NCBI RefSeq assembly: GCF_002443255.2
Contig: NW_019211459.1
Coordinates: 24,571,388-24,635,387, forward strand
DNA length: 64,000 nucleotides
Source of the DNA: Varroa destructor
Taxonomy: Eukaryota; Arthropoda; Arachnida; Mesostigmata; Varroidae
Reading direction: 5' to 3'
Shown: positions 38,763-51,084 of the stretch, piece after piece
Layout of the letters: each line of letters starts with the position of its first letter
How positions within the stretch are numbered: the stretch's first letter is position 1
The notes under the pieces: generated by a model
The model's database searches: none
Seen by the model: only the letters and a program-made list of their open reading frames with translations
What the model was told of the DNA's origin: nothing
Program-made: the position numbers and the translations under genes

Positions 38763-41700
38763 TTTCCTTTTTTATTTCAGCGCTTTTTATCGTCACGTTA
38801 ATCTGGCAACGGTAAAGCTGTGCAGGCGTTATGCTTTGGCCTAATAGAGCGCTAACCACTAAAAAGAATCTCGAACAGCCGAGGGAATCCAAGCAGTATC
38901 GTTCATTTGTATTTGCATCAAGCTAACGTGCCACAGGTACCTATAGCTGACGTCCTCTTCAAGTTGATCGGCTCGAAAATCTCTAACGCTTCCGTCTGTC
39001 CGCGACGGTATTCTAACGAAAATACAAATTTCTTAGGTCTAGTTACGAAGCTCGTGGATGAAAGTCGTGCATGAGAACACGTGCGTTTCTACTGGCCCTG
39101 CCGTTTGCCTGTGTAGCAATAGCGCCATGTTGGACCTTCTGCCTCTACCAGTTTGTGCCGTTGCATGATTGAGAGTTTAGATTTACTATTACAGATATCC
39201 TCTTAGGTGGCAAAAAATTATAATAGATATTAATATAATAGCAGATATAGCAGATAATTAATCGTACAGTGAACAAAATATTATATCATAAGCTTAAATA
39301 TATATACTTTATTTCAATGGCTTTTGAGATGTAGGCGATCGACAACGAAACATGCGAGTGTACCAGAACTATGCTTGCAACATCAAATACGGACAAGCAT
39401 ATATAGAAATATTTGTGATTTCAACAAGTGTTTTCAGATTTATATCGAACCTAAACCGCTTACTCTCGTCAGTGATGCTAGTCGCGTCTTCCAGACGAAG
39501 TCAGCTAGCAAGAACGCTTGTACTATACTGTCTACACGGTCCATGCCATCTGTCTTGATCAATTCGTCGTAGATGCCATAAACCCTATATGGTGGTCTCT
39601 ATAGATGCTATAGGTCTATAATGTATGAAAAACACGCCTCCCACGCCTTCTTCAATTACGTCTGTCACAGACAGTATTATTTATACACTGAACACAGATA
39701 GATATCACTGGCCATCGCAATCGGTTACCTGCTTGCTTCGGTACGCGACCCCGCCTCGTGCACTCATATGTGCCTCTGATAGGCAACACTTAACTTACTA
39801 AGTCATAGCGAACGTTTCGCCTGACACCAGCACACACGCAGTTCTATCGCTGCATCTTGAAATTAAAGTTACCTTGTCCTCTTGGATGAGCGCTTGCCAG
39901 AACGGGCCGCTCTTGCAGTTCTGCTGTTCTTCGACGCGTCTGCGAATAGGAGCTCGGAGAAGCAGATACCAACGGAAACCCGACAGGGAACCGAATGCAA
40001 CACGAGATTTTAACAAAGTAGGAAAGTTCCATGTTTTTTGCTGTGTGCCTCATTCAGTTCCGTTGCTCCGGGAGGGCCGAGCGGATCCTCAGGCAAATAA
40101 ATTAAACTGGTCAGATTGACTACTAGTTGACAATCCGATGTCGCTCACTATATTAGTGGGCTTTACAGAGTACTGAGACTGTAATTTATTATGGTGGTCC
40201 ATTGTCCAAAGCAGTCTGGAAAGAACAGAGGTGTACGACTGGCAATTTCTCTATCTCCGTCATAAGCCATTGCTAGAATTAGCAAACTAAAAGAGGCAAC
40301 GATAGCAGAGCGATACACAGCGACCAACACAAATTAACAGGTACAGTGACGTGAGATGGTAATACCATTGCCGAGATAAATGTCTGTTGTTTCCCCTAAA
40401 TTTATACGAAAAAAACTCTTTATGGTATTGCTTAATGGGTGGTCCAAAGCAAGCCATTTTTTTTGTTGTTATTTTCCCCGCTCGAAAGAGAAAGCGTTCA
40501 GCGTTGTATTGGATGCCTAGAAAATTAATTAGTTAGAACAAAATTCAAAATTGGTAAGTGTTTCATTTGTTAGTACTGCAATTCTAGTTTGGTCGTTAAT
40601 TCCGTGAAGTTATTATCCTGTTCATTGTTTCTCTTCAGAGAATTACCGTCGACTCGTGTTTGGGGTCTCGCTGCTGGCAAGAACATTGCTTGCACGAGAC
40701 CAAGTGGTTTCTGTTGTCCGAGATTTTGCCTCGTCCGACGAACGAAGGTTGCTGGATGATACCGACATGTATATCAATTTACGACTATTTCTGTTTCTAT
40801 ATGATCTGCTCCCTGGGAACGACGCACTATTTATGCTGCTATCTTGAAATTCATCGCGTCTAGAATAGTCGTATCAATCTTATGTCAGAGCTGAACGCAC
40901 ACTCATTGAACGTAGTTCTACCGTATCTAGAGTACTTTATTTGCGCCTTTCCATTCGTGTTCAACTGTATCATATCCAACATGAAGGTGCATGAATCGTT
41001 CCTTTATCGGAACGTTGCAACCCTACCCTCTTTAAACATGGAATACGTTTTCCACCTTTCTTTAAAGCAGAAGGAACAGCTGAGCTGTTCGGCGAACATG
41101 AGCGAACTTTGTGGTTTCCTACGTCCTTGTCTTCGCTGCTCGTTGTGGTTGTCGTAGCTCACTCCGGAGGTAACTCTGAGGTCGTAACAGTTCCCTCAGC
41201 AGCAGCTGCTGAGAAACAGGCGAAGATTGCCTTTCTAACGGCTCGTTCTCCAACACGCGGACTCACATTCTCAACTTACTTCAGTGGGTCAATCCGCGCC
41301 TGTGATCATTGTTTTTGCGTTTGTTGCGGCTGTCGTTGCTTGACCTCTGGGGCGTCATGGTCGGCCACGTAACGTTCGTACGCAATGGGACTGTAGTCCC
41401 TTTCTAGGTTCATTAAGCTCGCTCATATCCTGTCCCATGCACCAATGAATGATGCAAGAGCAGCTGGAGTTGGACGACGCCACGGAGAAACACCACAGCG
41501 AGTCGCTAAGAGACAAAAAAAAACGACGAAGTGCAGTAAAAGACTATTGCAATACACCAGAATAACAGATCACTATGGGCACCAGTGCTTTAGTAGGGAT
41601 TATCGCGGCAGTAGGAACACACAGCTGCAGCAGCACCGCGACGACAATGTACGGGCCGAGCATCCGGCGAAACTTCAGACAGGCCGACAGATATCGACAC

Positions 41701-43809
41701 TCCGTAAGCATAGACACGAAAATTCACTCTATTCCTACGCATATTTGCATTACTTCCATTGTAAGCAAAATGCGGTAAACCACACAACAGCAGCACGGTT
41801 CCATTGCGCGCACCATGGTGACAAGACGGTGGCTAGTTGACATTGTCGACTTAACACGATTGGGAAGAACTCGAGATCATTTCTACGGAAAGCGACATCA
41901 ACCTTACAGGCTACTTCTGATGCAGCCTCCGCTATTGGCTAACAATAGTCATTCAGGTGCCGCTGGTACTGCTGCGATTTGTGTCGTTGATCGTTTTACG
42001 ATGCCGTTTAACATTGCCGAGCGTCGTCAAAAGCCCAACACCCCCCGCCCCCTTAGACATATAGACACGTACAAGATTATGGACGACAACTCAGCTTGTC
42101 GAAGTCGCAACAACTACCCCTGTGATATAGACGTGGAGCGGCGTTCAGGAAATAAAAAGAATAATTATCGCCTACTACAACAACAACAACATTACAACTG
42201 TAGTATCGTTGTGACAATTACTATAGGGCAGTAATTCTAGTAGCGGTAGACGTTTGACGCTCGAAATAGTTATAAGAGGACTGAAGTAGTACATAGGCAC
42301 GAATTCGCGAAGATTTCTATGTTTGTTACGGCAACAGCAACAGTGAAATCTGTAAGCTGGTGGCGAATACGTGACAAGATCTATAATGTTGTAAGATTAG
42401 TGTCCAATTCGAGTCGGACTTGGGCCGCTAGACATTGCTTTACGCAAAATATATGTCAACTGCCGTAAGTAAGTATAGTGGACTGTTGAAAGAAGGGGCG
42501 GCAACCCCCGAAGAAATAGGCACCAAAAAGAGCAGTGACGATATTGATGGCAGCTACAAGCCGACGTACATCAGTAACAAGGGACAACAATGAAAAACAA
42601 AGACGAACGTCAAAAAGAGGGACGTCGGCGGCGACAATAACGAACAAGGCCTGGTCTGGTTATGACCTCAATCAAGGAACTATTTCGTTAAAATGTATTG
42701 GTCTCGACTAAAAAACAAGGGGCATGCTACCGTAAGATTTTTCCGCGTAACTCACAGACCCAACCAAATGAACTTAGTTGTAATTGTGTTGAACGTGCGT
42801 ACACAAAAAAACAAAGTCTGTGGTTACAATAGACCTTACTCTCGTATGAATCGTTGGCATTTTTTTTTTTTATAACCGTGATAACGTTATTATTATTGCT
42901 TATGTCTTTCTCCCGTTTGTTGTTGTCTTGAGGTGCGAACACGCGAATATTAAGCATCTTTTCTGTTCCCTATTAATGCGAGGCGAACGCACGTAAACCC
43001 CATTCGACAGGTGTCAGAAAAATGAAGTTAAAAAACACCCGATATAAGATACGAGGTTATTAAATACAACAGCGGAACAAAATGCGACCGTTTTCGATCT
43101 TATTCTGCTTGAGGGCGTCTTCGTAATATGTCGGTCCCTATACATGGTAACGGTCTAGAGAACTTTCGTAAGAACTCAATTTATTTCGAGAATATTAATC
43201 AGTGTTACATCGAGTTTTTACTGTGCCATACAGTCATCAGAGGCGTTTCATGGGTCGGTTGAATGCAAAGCTCAGTAAAACCCGTGTGATATCGAATGGC
43301 GTAACTATCTGATGTAGAAGAAAACTCGGTATTGAAACCCGGACTTGACGGCTGGCTACAGTCTCTCTCACAGCAGTTCGCCGTGAACGTCTAACGACAA
43401 ACATATAAACGTTGCCCTAATACGTTGTCTATGCAAACCACCATATAGGCAATATTAAGCAAAAATAACATACAGACAATTTTTGCGTCTAACGTAGATG
43501 AATCAATCACTTTCAAAAACGTTGTAATTTTTTCGAGTATCGTGTAACGTTGCGTACGGTGTGCCTTCGGGCAACTTATCAAAGACAAAAATATGGAGCT
43601 GGCGAAAAGGACAAACCAATCTGGACACTCTAATGTTGTGAGTCATACAGCCGTGCAGCATGTATACAGCGTCCTAAGACAAAAAAAAAACGTCTAGTAG
43701 GCATTTTGATTAGGTTAGATAGGGATTGCGAACGAGCTCGTCAAGCAAAATTATGTGACGCCTAAAGGCCGCCCCTGCGCCCGAGCTTATAGGTATTTAC
43801 TTTTGATAC

Positions 43810-43835
43810 ATATATATATATATATATATATATAT
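43810..43835. repeat. (AT)13 dinucleotide repeat
   Basis: Twenty-six bases of alternating A and T, the longest AT run in the window. Confidence 0.95.
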
Positions 43836-44094
43836 GTAAGCATATATGGAAGACAACATACTAATGCTATAATGCATCCAATCCAGATCATCTACGCGGT
43901 CACACGCTAACACTGCAATTACTGAATAGCTCGACAACTGAGCACCTAGGAAAAACACTCCTTTACACGCGTTTGTCTTAGTGACAGAAATCGTTTCCTA
44001 TGTTTGTGTTACGATAGAATATTCGTTTTTCAAGCTTTACCGATATTCAAAACGACGTAGGTACAAATTTTTCGTCTTGGTTTCGATATTGTCG

Positions 44095-44114
44095 TTGCTG
44101 CTGCTGCTGCTGCT
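44095..44114. repeat. CTG trinucleotide repeat
   Basis: About six near-perfect CTG units. Confidence 0.8.
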
Positions 44115-46569
44115 CTTCTCTGAACCTGTTCCATTAACTTCCCCTGTTAAACGTGGAGCGACTCTACAATCGGCAGAGCATTTTCCAGTCTTCGTTTGGC
44201 CTGACTGAGTGCCTGGTTTGCAACTATCAGCGACGTTTTCGAACATGTCCACAGATATCGACCACGTACACCAACCAGCCAAGTATGATTAGTCGGTACT
44301 GTCTTCGCGGCGCGAGTCTGCTTCTTCGACGCCGCTGTTTCAGATACTCGTGGACCTGTTTTCTCATGGATCAATGAATGAAAATCGTAGCTATTCATAC
44401 TACAGTTAATCGCCTTTTTCTGTTTGTCTCTCTTGCTCGTTGTGTTACTCTAGCGATTCTATCCGTGGACGATGAGCCGACAAGCCTATGCGCTGCACTG
44501 ACGTTAATGATACGCCGTGATCACGTATACAATACGTGTTTCTCGAACGTCTCTTATATTCTGCGGCGTCCATACGCGACGTTGATAGTAGAAGTCTTGG
44601 AGACAAGCAGCAGAGTGGCATGTCGAAATGGCTGCCGGTGACGTCGAGCGACAAATGACGATAGCGAGAGGGGGGGGGAGGGGGCAACTTGCGATCAATT
44701 GGTGTTTCAACAGATATGTACGTACGTACACAAAATACTAGGCGAAATTTGTCATCGTTTAACGCAACCCCATCGTAGAGTCGGCTGAGAGACGTAACAA
44801 ATGCAAAAGGACGGCAACGGAAAAACGGTTCGCAGATTTCATTTTGCAGATAGACAAAGACGGAATCACTGTTTCCTTCAGTCAGTTGTACGGCCGGATA
44901 CGGTGACAGCTATGCAAAGAAAGGGCCGTTGTTTTTCCTCCTTCTCCTTCACTTTTATGTCTCTTTCGGTCGCGGGGCTGGAATCATCAGCGTCTGGATC
45001 GTTTCCGCCGCAATGAAATCAGCAGTAATAAAATCAAGTCAAACAGAACGCGACTGCAGTGGTGAGTGGTAATCAAACAGGACGCGAGTCGTATGCGGTA
45101 CTCACCGCCATTATCCACTTTACCACGAAACATTATCACTACGGTAATACGGCGATATGGACGATACACGAAGTCAGTCAGCGAGCCCAGCAACCGCACG
45201 AGGTACGGAGCAAATGAACGAGAAATGCAACTCTCGCCAATGAGGGAGGCGATGTCCGATAGCTGCGCGTTCGATATCTCAATATCTTCTGCTCGACGGC
45301 ATTGACTAGACGATCCATGTGCCATGGCCGTGTACTTCGCCACTACACCGTCTCCGATGCCGATGACATTCGGTCAACTAGTGGGTTTTCGAAGGTTGAG
45401 TTTTCTATGATTGCCGCTGCTGCAGAAGTCGAGTGGATGCGACAGTGCCGGGGTTACCCTCGGGGCAAACCTCGCAAACGAACGTATTACGACGGCAAGA
45501 GGCGTTGTTTATGCCGTTTACGCTTGAACGCGATGAAGTCGGTGACGGCTTATATCGAGGCAATGGTCACACCAACCCACGAAACCTGTCCGGCAGACCC
45601 GTTTGAAGTTGAAGAACAAATGTGGAGAAATCGTATCCGATCTACGCCGAAGGTGATGTTGATTTGATTCGCTTCAAGTTGGCCTAGCGAAAAAATTTCA
45701 GAGGATCCAACCATCAGCGATCCTCCTCTCAGGCGATGAACGTGGCCTGACAGGAACTAGCTACTGCTAAAGATGCAGGAACAACACGCAATTTGGCGCA
45801 TGCTGTATTACTTCGTTTGTCGATATCTTCACACAAACCACAAATGATGCAATGAGAGTGCATATGAAGGGAAGCCATAGTAGAGATACCACGTTTAGTA
45901 GGGTTCTAAATACCCTTGACGACCATCATAACATTACTTCGAAACCATCACATTGTGCAGGGTATCTGTTAGTGCTTATTGCGCACATCATAGGCTTGCA
46001 AAACGAAGCAAAGACTTACTCCGAGTTATCGACGTCGTAAGCTCAGTCTGCACGCCCAGATTTCATGTCCCTATCTTCAGTGATCTACGGAGAATCCAAG
46101 AAGCTCGATCCATATCGAACTTACAAAATAAGAGTGCCACGTGGGCATCCGTACCGAACGTCTACCGAGACGATTTAACTGATAAAACTACACAACTAGT
46201 TGATGGCCTTGTATTATGTTGTTCTTAGCTGTGTCCTATCGTCCTTTATAGAGATCGCAGGGCCAAAAAGACTCGTTCCAGTAGCTATAGAACATAACGG
46301 GTATGAACATTCTAGGATTAGGCAATCATACCAAGCTGGACCGAGTCGCATTTATGACTCCGTTGCGGCAGACTCCTTCCCCGTGGTCACCTTAATAGGA
46401 ATAATGAAAAAACTTTGTTTCATAATAAAGTGGTACAAAAACATGTTACAGATTACCGGAAAGGATTGTAAATCGTACGTCAGACTAGTCTTAACCTTCA
46501 CGCCTAATACTATAGCAATCTAAAGAACGGTCTACTCTGTCATCATTTAGAAATATTGCTTTTCAGCGG

Positions 46570-46586
46570 TTTTTTTTTTTTTTTTT
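46570..46586. repeat. T17 homopolymer
   Basis: An uninterrupted T run in AT-rich sequence. It could be the A tail of a minus-strand retrocopy, but no element body is recognisable beside it. Confidence 0.85.
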
Positions 46587-47084
46587 ATCATTACACTACC
46601 TGAAGTAAATAGTCATAGTTGATGCCGCACGTTTTATTATTACAACGCTAAGTTACCTGTCGTATGGACCACTTGTGCATAAATTAAAATAATGGTTTTA
46701 TTCAGCTTGAAGCCTGTGCTCCCTTTCGGTGAGGTATGCATTAGTACAAAAATGAACTATTATTTATATAGTCGTATGTAGAGTTTTGAATCTTTGAGAA
46801 CGAACGTTAGCATTGTCTACCACGGCTTGTTGTCGCACTGAATATGATTCAGGTAATTTTTCTCTCATGGTAAAAGTCGAAAAAGAGAGGCCGCTACCCA
46901 TGACACTTTCCGGCATGAAGAGCTTAAGAAGATCATTGCCAAGAACGTTCAGATGACTCTTGGAAATCAGCCGTTTGCTACCCAACGTTTTTGGCCGTTG
47001 TGTACATTACGCGCATGTCGTCCATGCACTATACCGCATACGGCTAGAGTTGTTTCAGTAACTCAATCTACAAAGCATACATGA

Positions 47085-49600
47085 GATGGCCAAGAAGTGT
47101 GTCCTATAATCCACCTGACTTCAGTTGATTTAGATCGGAAAATGATCGCCGCTTCTCTCTTACAATAACGTGACACTAGTCGTCTGCTACAGGCGACTCG
47201 GCCTGTCAAAAGCGGACAGACATCGAGGGATGGCCTTCAACCAAGCCAAGCTTCAACGACACACAACACGTAGAGAAATGAAATGATGAGTAGTAGGAGG
47301 TGATCTAGTTGAAGTGCTAACTTCATGCGGGGCTGTTATGAAGCGCGTAGAAAGAAAATCAACGCCATCGGCCCCCTTTATTTCCCATGATTCGTTATTG
47401 GCCACTCCCCTTTTAGCGCTGTCAAAGTTTTCTATACCAATTGAATATTACAGTGGATTTTCAATTGGCTCCAAATCGTAACTTGGATAAAATACACATT
47501 TCGATATTATCATGGTAAGATGCTTATATAGGTTAAACGTACTGGTCAACTATATATGTAAAAAGTTGTTTCTGCTGTAACGGAATAGCGAGTGAGGCTT
47601 GTTAAATATAAATAAACCCATTCAAACACGCTAAATGGAAAAAAATAAATTACTTAGAAGAAACTAAAGAGTCATCGAATAACTCGTATAGGTTTACTCT
47701 TTTTTTATTGACCGAATATGCTACAGTATGTTTACTAATGTCGCAGATTCAAATATAGTATCGATGAAGTTAAGTATAACCTATGCACGGCTTAATAACA
47801 AGTGTTGGCACGCCCTTATAAACAGGATCATTCTTTCCAAAGCAACCAGCTATCTACATGTGTTTTACGACTTTATAATGGCGTAGTAGCTTTTCTATTT
47901 TGTTATTATCATATACCTACACCACTTACTGCACGGAACATAAACTACTGTTGCGGTAATTACTACGAAATCTACAGCTTTTCTCTTGCAATCACTGAAG
48001 TAGAACACGGCAAGTATATAGAACGGCGGCCATCGCTTACGTTCTTGACTTACGCGAAAATCAGGCACACGATACAAGAAACACAAGGTCTCACGTCTTG
48101 TTAAAAGCGACATCGAATTCAGTACTTTTTACGTCGAAAGTAGACAAGTGCGTATGTAATAGATGGTTTACTCATCAGACAAGGCGACTTGCGTCGAATC
48201 GAGTTCGTTATCGAGTCCTGATAGTGCATTGTACCTTTCCGTACTTCGTTTCTCTGTTGTAATTCAGGGGCTCATTAGGTGAAAAGCCGGCAAACTCAAA
48301 GGCTGAGCGTAACGCATATCGATTGCTAGAGAGATTTGTTTAACAGGATTGTATGGCCAAGCTCGGACAATTGTTGCTATTCTATAGGTCCTTCTACGGC
48401 TGTCCTTCATCCAGAATCCGATAAAGACGACACTCTGCCACAACAGAAACGAATACACTAACAGCGACGTACAACTCCTTCACGACACCGCCAACCATAG
48501 CTATACATGAATGTCTACTGCTTTTGGGGTTTCGGCCCAGTAGAAGTGCAGCACCAGGCAGCCAGTTACGGGGAGGAAGAAGTTATCGTAATATCAGTTC
48601 GACGTTACTTTTTAATTGCACGTTTTAGTAATATGTAAGACGGGATCATTGGCAGTACGATCACATCGCCATCGTCACTAATCTTAAGTGGAAAGTTAAA
48701 AGGCGGTTGGTATTGGCGTCTTCGTCGGTCGTCGAAACTGGGTTTCTGCGACCATTCCGTTAAGCACGCTCTCCCACCATCCAGCAGAAGTCGGTCCTGC
48801 TGCTCAAGCCGTAGCCCACAGCGGCGCTCCAACGCCAAGGGTTGAGTTTAATTGCGGCTCACAGCTAGCACAATCATGTGCCTTCTTGTCTGTTCATCTG
48901 GCCATGGAATGATCTGTCGGCATCGCCCAGCTGCTGTTGGATCCGCCCGTGCTCCTTGTGCGCGATGATGGCAACTTGACAAGAGGAAGAAAAATGCACT
49001 GAAGTTACAAACTTCAATTGGCAGACTTTGGAAGCCGCGAGTTCTGACTTCATACCGAACGCTCGCCGTGCTATCTCCGTACCTATCTCTAATCAGCATA
49101 AAACGCTACTCGCTAAGGAGTACCCTCCATAACAAAGGACTCACAGCGATGACTATGAAACGATTGAAGTCCAGGCTATGTTAGACAGATCTCCTGGTGC
49201 GGATTTTATTGACACGCCGAAATCTGGCCCATGGATTTCTGCATTGGCGTTTTTGTTTGTATCTTTCCTTTCATCTGTTGCTAACAGTTCCAACGAACAC
49301 TTAATCAGACCTGGCCGAGAGTTTTCGGTCTGATTAGCTATTCGTTGGTGGACCTCATCACGCTGATCGCTCCCAATTACGGAAGGTTACAATAGGCGTG
49401 CGAACCAGACACCGCCGAATTAGACCTGTTTGTGCATGAGTCAAATTCAATGGCTACGAACCACGGTAACTACGGCAATCACTCGTCACTTAACCCTCAC
49501 GTGTACAGATAGATTTTTTTTACCGTAGAATTAAAGCCGGCCATATTTTCGCGATGGGTCCTGATGCTGGGAATGATTGTGCCGTCTAAAGTTGCTGGGC
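47085..49600 (+). repeat. Copy A of an old direct segmental duplication
   Basis: This block aligns collinearly with 51085-53795 along its length. Paired anchors include AATGATC at 47141 and 51162, TACGCGAAAA at 48051 and 52056, TTGAGTTTAATTGCG at 48842 and 52891, and the GCCGTCTAAAGT/GTCGTCGAAAGT pair at 49581 and 53773. The offset is about 4.0 kb and grows to 4.2 kb at the right end, because copy B carries extra sequence between about 53310 and 53570. By eye the best stretches are about 70-75% identical, with small indels, so the duplication is old. Translations of copy A are broken by stops where copy B stays open, so the shared sequence is not conserved as protein. I see no terminal repeats or target-site duplication. 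Confidence 0.85.
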
Positions 49601-51084
49601 GTCATCATACGTTGTACGTGACTACGATGCGTATACGTGCCGGAAACATCAAATATAAGCAAACAGGTACAGATACATTTCCCCGGACAAAAAGGAACAA
49701 AATAGCTTTACCATGCTGCTTGCGCTAACCGAGTAGGGACAATGAAAACAACGGCCATATGAATGGCAAAAAAGCAGCAGTGGAGGTAAGAAACCGCTAT
49801 TAGCTGTAACAGTTCTTCTGCAGGGGTGGAACATCTGCGCAAGATGCAGCTCCTGGTGATTTGTTAACGCCTCGGCCTCTTTATATAAAATAGTGCCTGT
49901 AAGAGTTACTTCGTAAACTTTCGGCCCGAAAAACTTGCAAAGTTCGATCACTATCGTTTATCTCTTGGAAAAGTTGATTGGCTGATAGGTACGAACAGCG
50001 CGAAAATAGCTCTAACGTTTGCTTTTTTCAATGGCCATAACAGTTACAGCGGAAGCAAGTGATGCAGCTTCAACGAGGTGGCATATTGATGGTGTCCACC
50101 AACATTTTGGCTTCGTGGATCTCGCGTTAGTTGTCACGGTGTTCGCATAACAACAACTGACGTTTGCGGTTACCTTGGAGGTAACAGTGGTATGAACACG
50201 AAAGATTAGCTTATTTGCCAATAATGATGGACCTTTTTTCATTTAGGCTTTTTGATAAAATGTGCTGATACGGCGAGTAGACTGACTAAATTGACAACTA
50301 AAATCGAGTATAAAACTTTGCTTACATAAAAACGTATGTCAATGAAATGATCCAATGCAAAAACGAAGATAATTATTTAGAGGATCTAGTATGCTTTAGG
50401 GCGTATTATCATCGTGGGTAATTCATGTCATTTAAACAAATACCTTTTCATAGAGCAGAGCGTCAATCAAGCACCGAACCGTGTGGTTTGACGGTGCCTC
50501 GTAACCGTTAGGTGAATAGACTTTTGATCCACGGTATTACTTCGTTCGTTGAAGTCATCAAAATACAACAACAGCAGCAGTATCACTATTGCCAACAACA
50601 ACAATGAAAGTAAAGGAAGACGACTGCCTGTCTGTGTATGGTAGTTCTGGCGTGGCTCTAAATATCTCTACCGGCTATTATAAGGCCATCTCGAGACCAT
50701 CTTCGTGCCTTAAGTGCCTGCTGGCGCCACCTGTTCGCGCCATAGACTAAATAACTTCACAGTGGCATCCACATGGTCATCGACGGCACATCGACGCTTT
50801 ACCTCCAGAACTCATGACTCAACCGTCATACTAGCCACGGGAAAGCCCGAGAACCAGACCCCCTTCGAACTTACGAAACAAACGCATTGCCGTTCGTGAA
50901 CATGCGCACAGAAAGCTCACCGAGGCAGACAAGCCGATAAACACAAATAATCAGTCCGTAGCCTACTGGCACGTCGCTTGCAGCGGTGTCCTGTCGACAA
51001 CGCTTTGGACTCAAAAGAAGCCTACATTGGAGCGACCACAGACGTCATCGAATGCAGCGGATACGAAAACTGTGTGACTGCGAC
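49601..51084. other. Spacer between duplication copies
   Basis: This is about 1.5 kb of AT-leaning, stop-rich sequence that I could not align to either copy. It includes a short CAACAG-type run near 50570-50600. I see no gene in it. If the duplication began as a tandem event, this spacer is either a later insertion or an end of the original unit that has lost its partner. Confidence 0.4.

Larger units (their letters stand above)
30048..47084. other. Intronic stretch without a supported gene
   Basis: It contains microsatellites (TAA at 30503, CAG at 33769, AATC/GATC at 37331, TA at 38749 and 43810, CTG at 44095) and a 17-base T run at 46570. Open frames of 120-140 codons at 41445-42234 and 45302-45667 are not flanked by convincing splice sites and have no recognised motif. 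Confidence 0.4.

Noticed and set aside
41815..42234. 139-codon plus-strand frame from an ATG in good context (ACCATGG)
   Set aside because: The sequence is unpatterned, ends in low-complexity Gln and overlaps another frame. There is no splice or conservation evidence, so the start context alone is not enough.
45302..45667. Plus-strand open frame of 121 codons with a charged, protein-like composition
   Set aside because: It opens shortly after a TAG at 45260, overlaps an equally long antisense frame, has no paired splice sites and matches no family I recognise. Its length is ordinary for 64 kb of this composition.
48848..49099. 83-codon minus-strand frame in duplication copy A, loosely resembling a frame in copy B (52941-53135)
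   Set aside because: The likeness follows from the DNA duplication itself. Neighbouring frames are broken by stops in copy A, so the pair does not evolve as protein.
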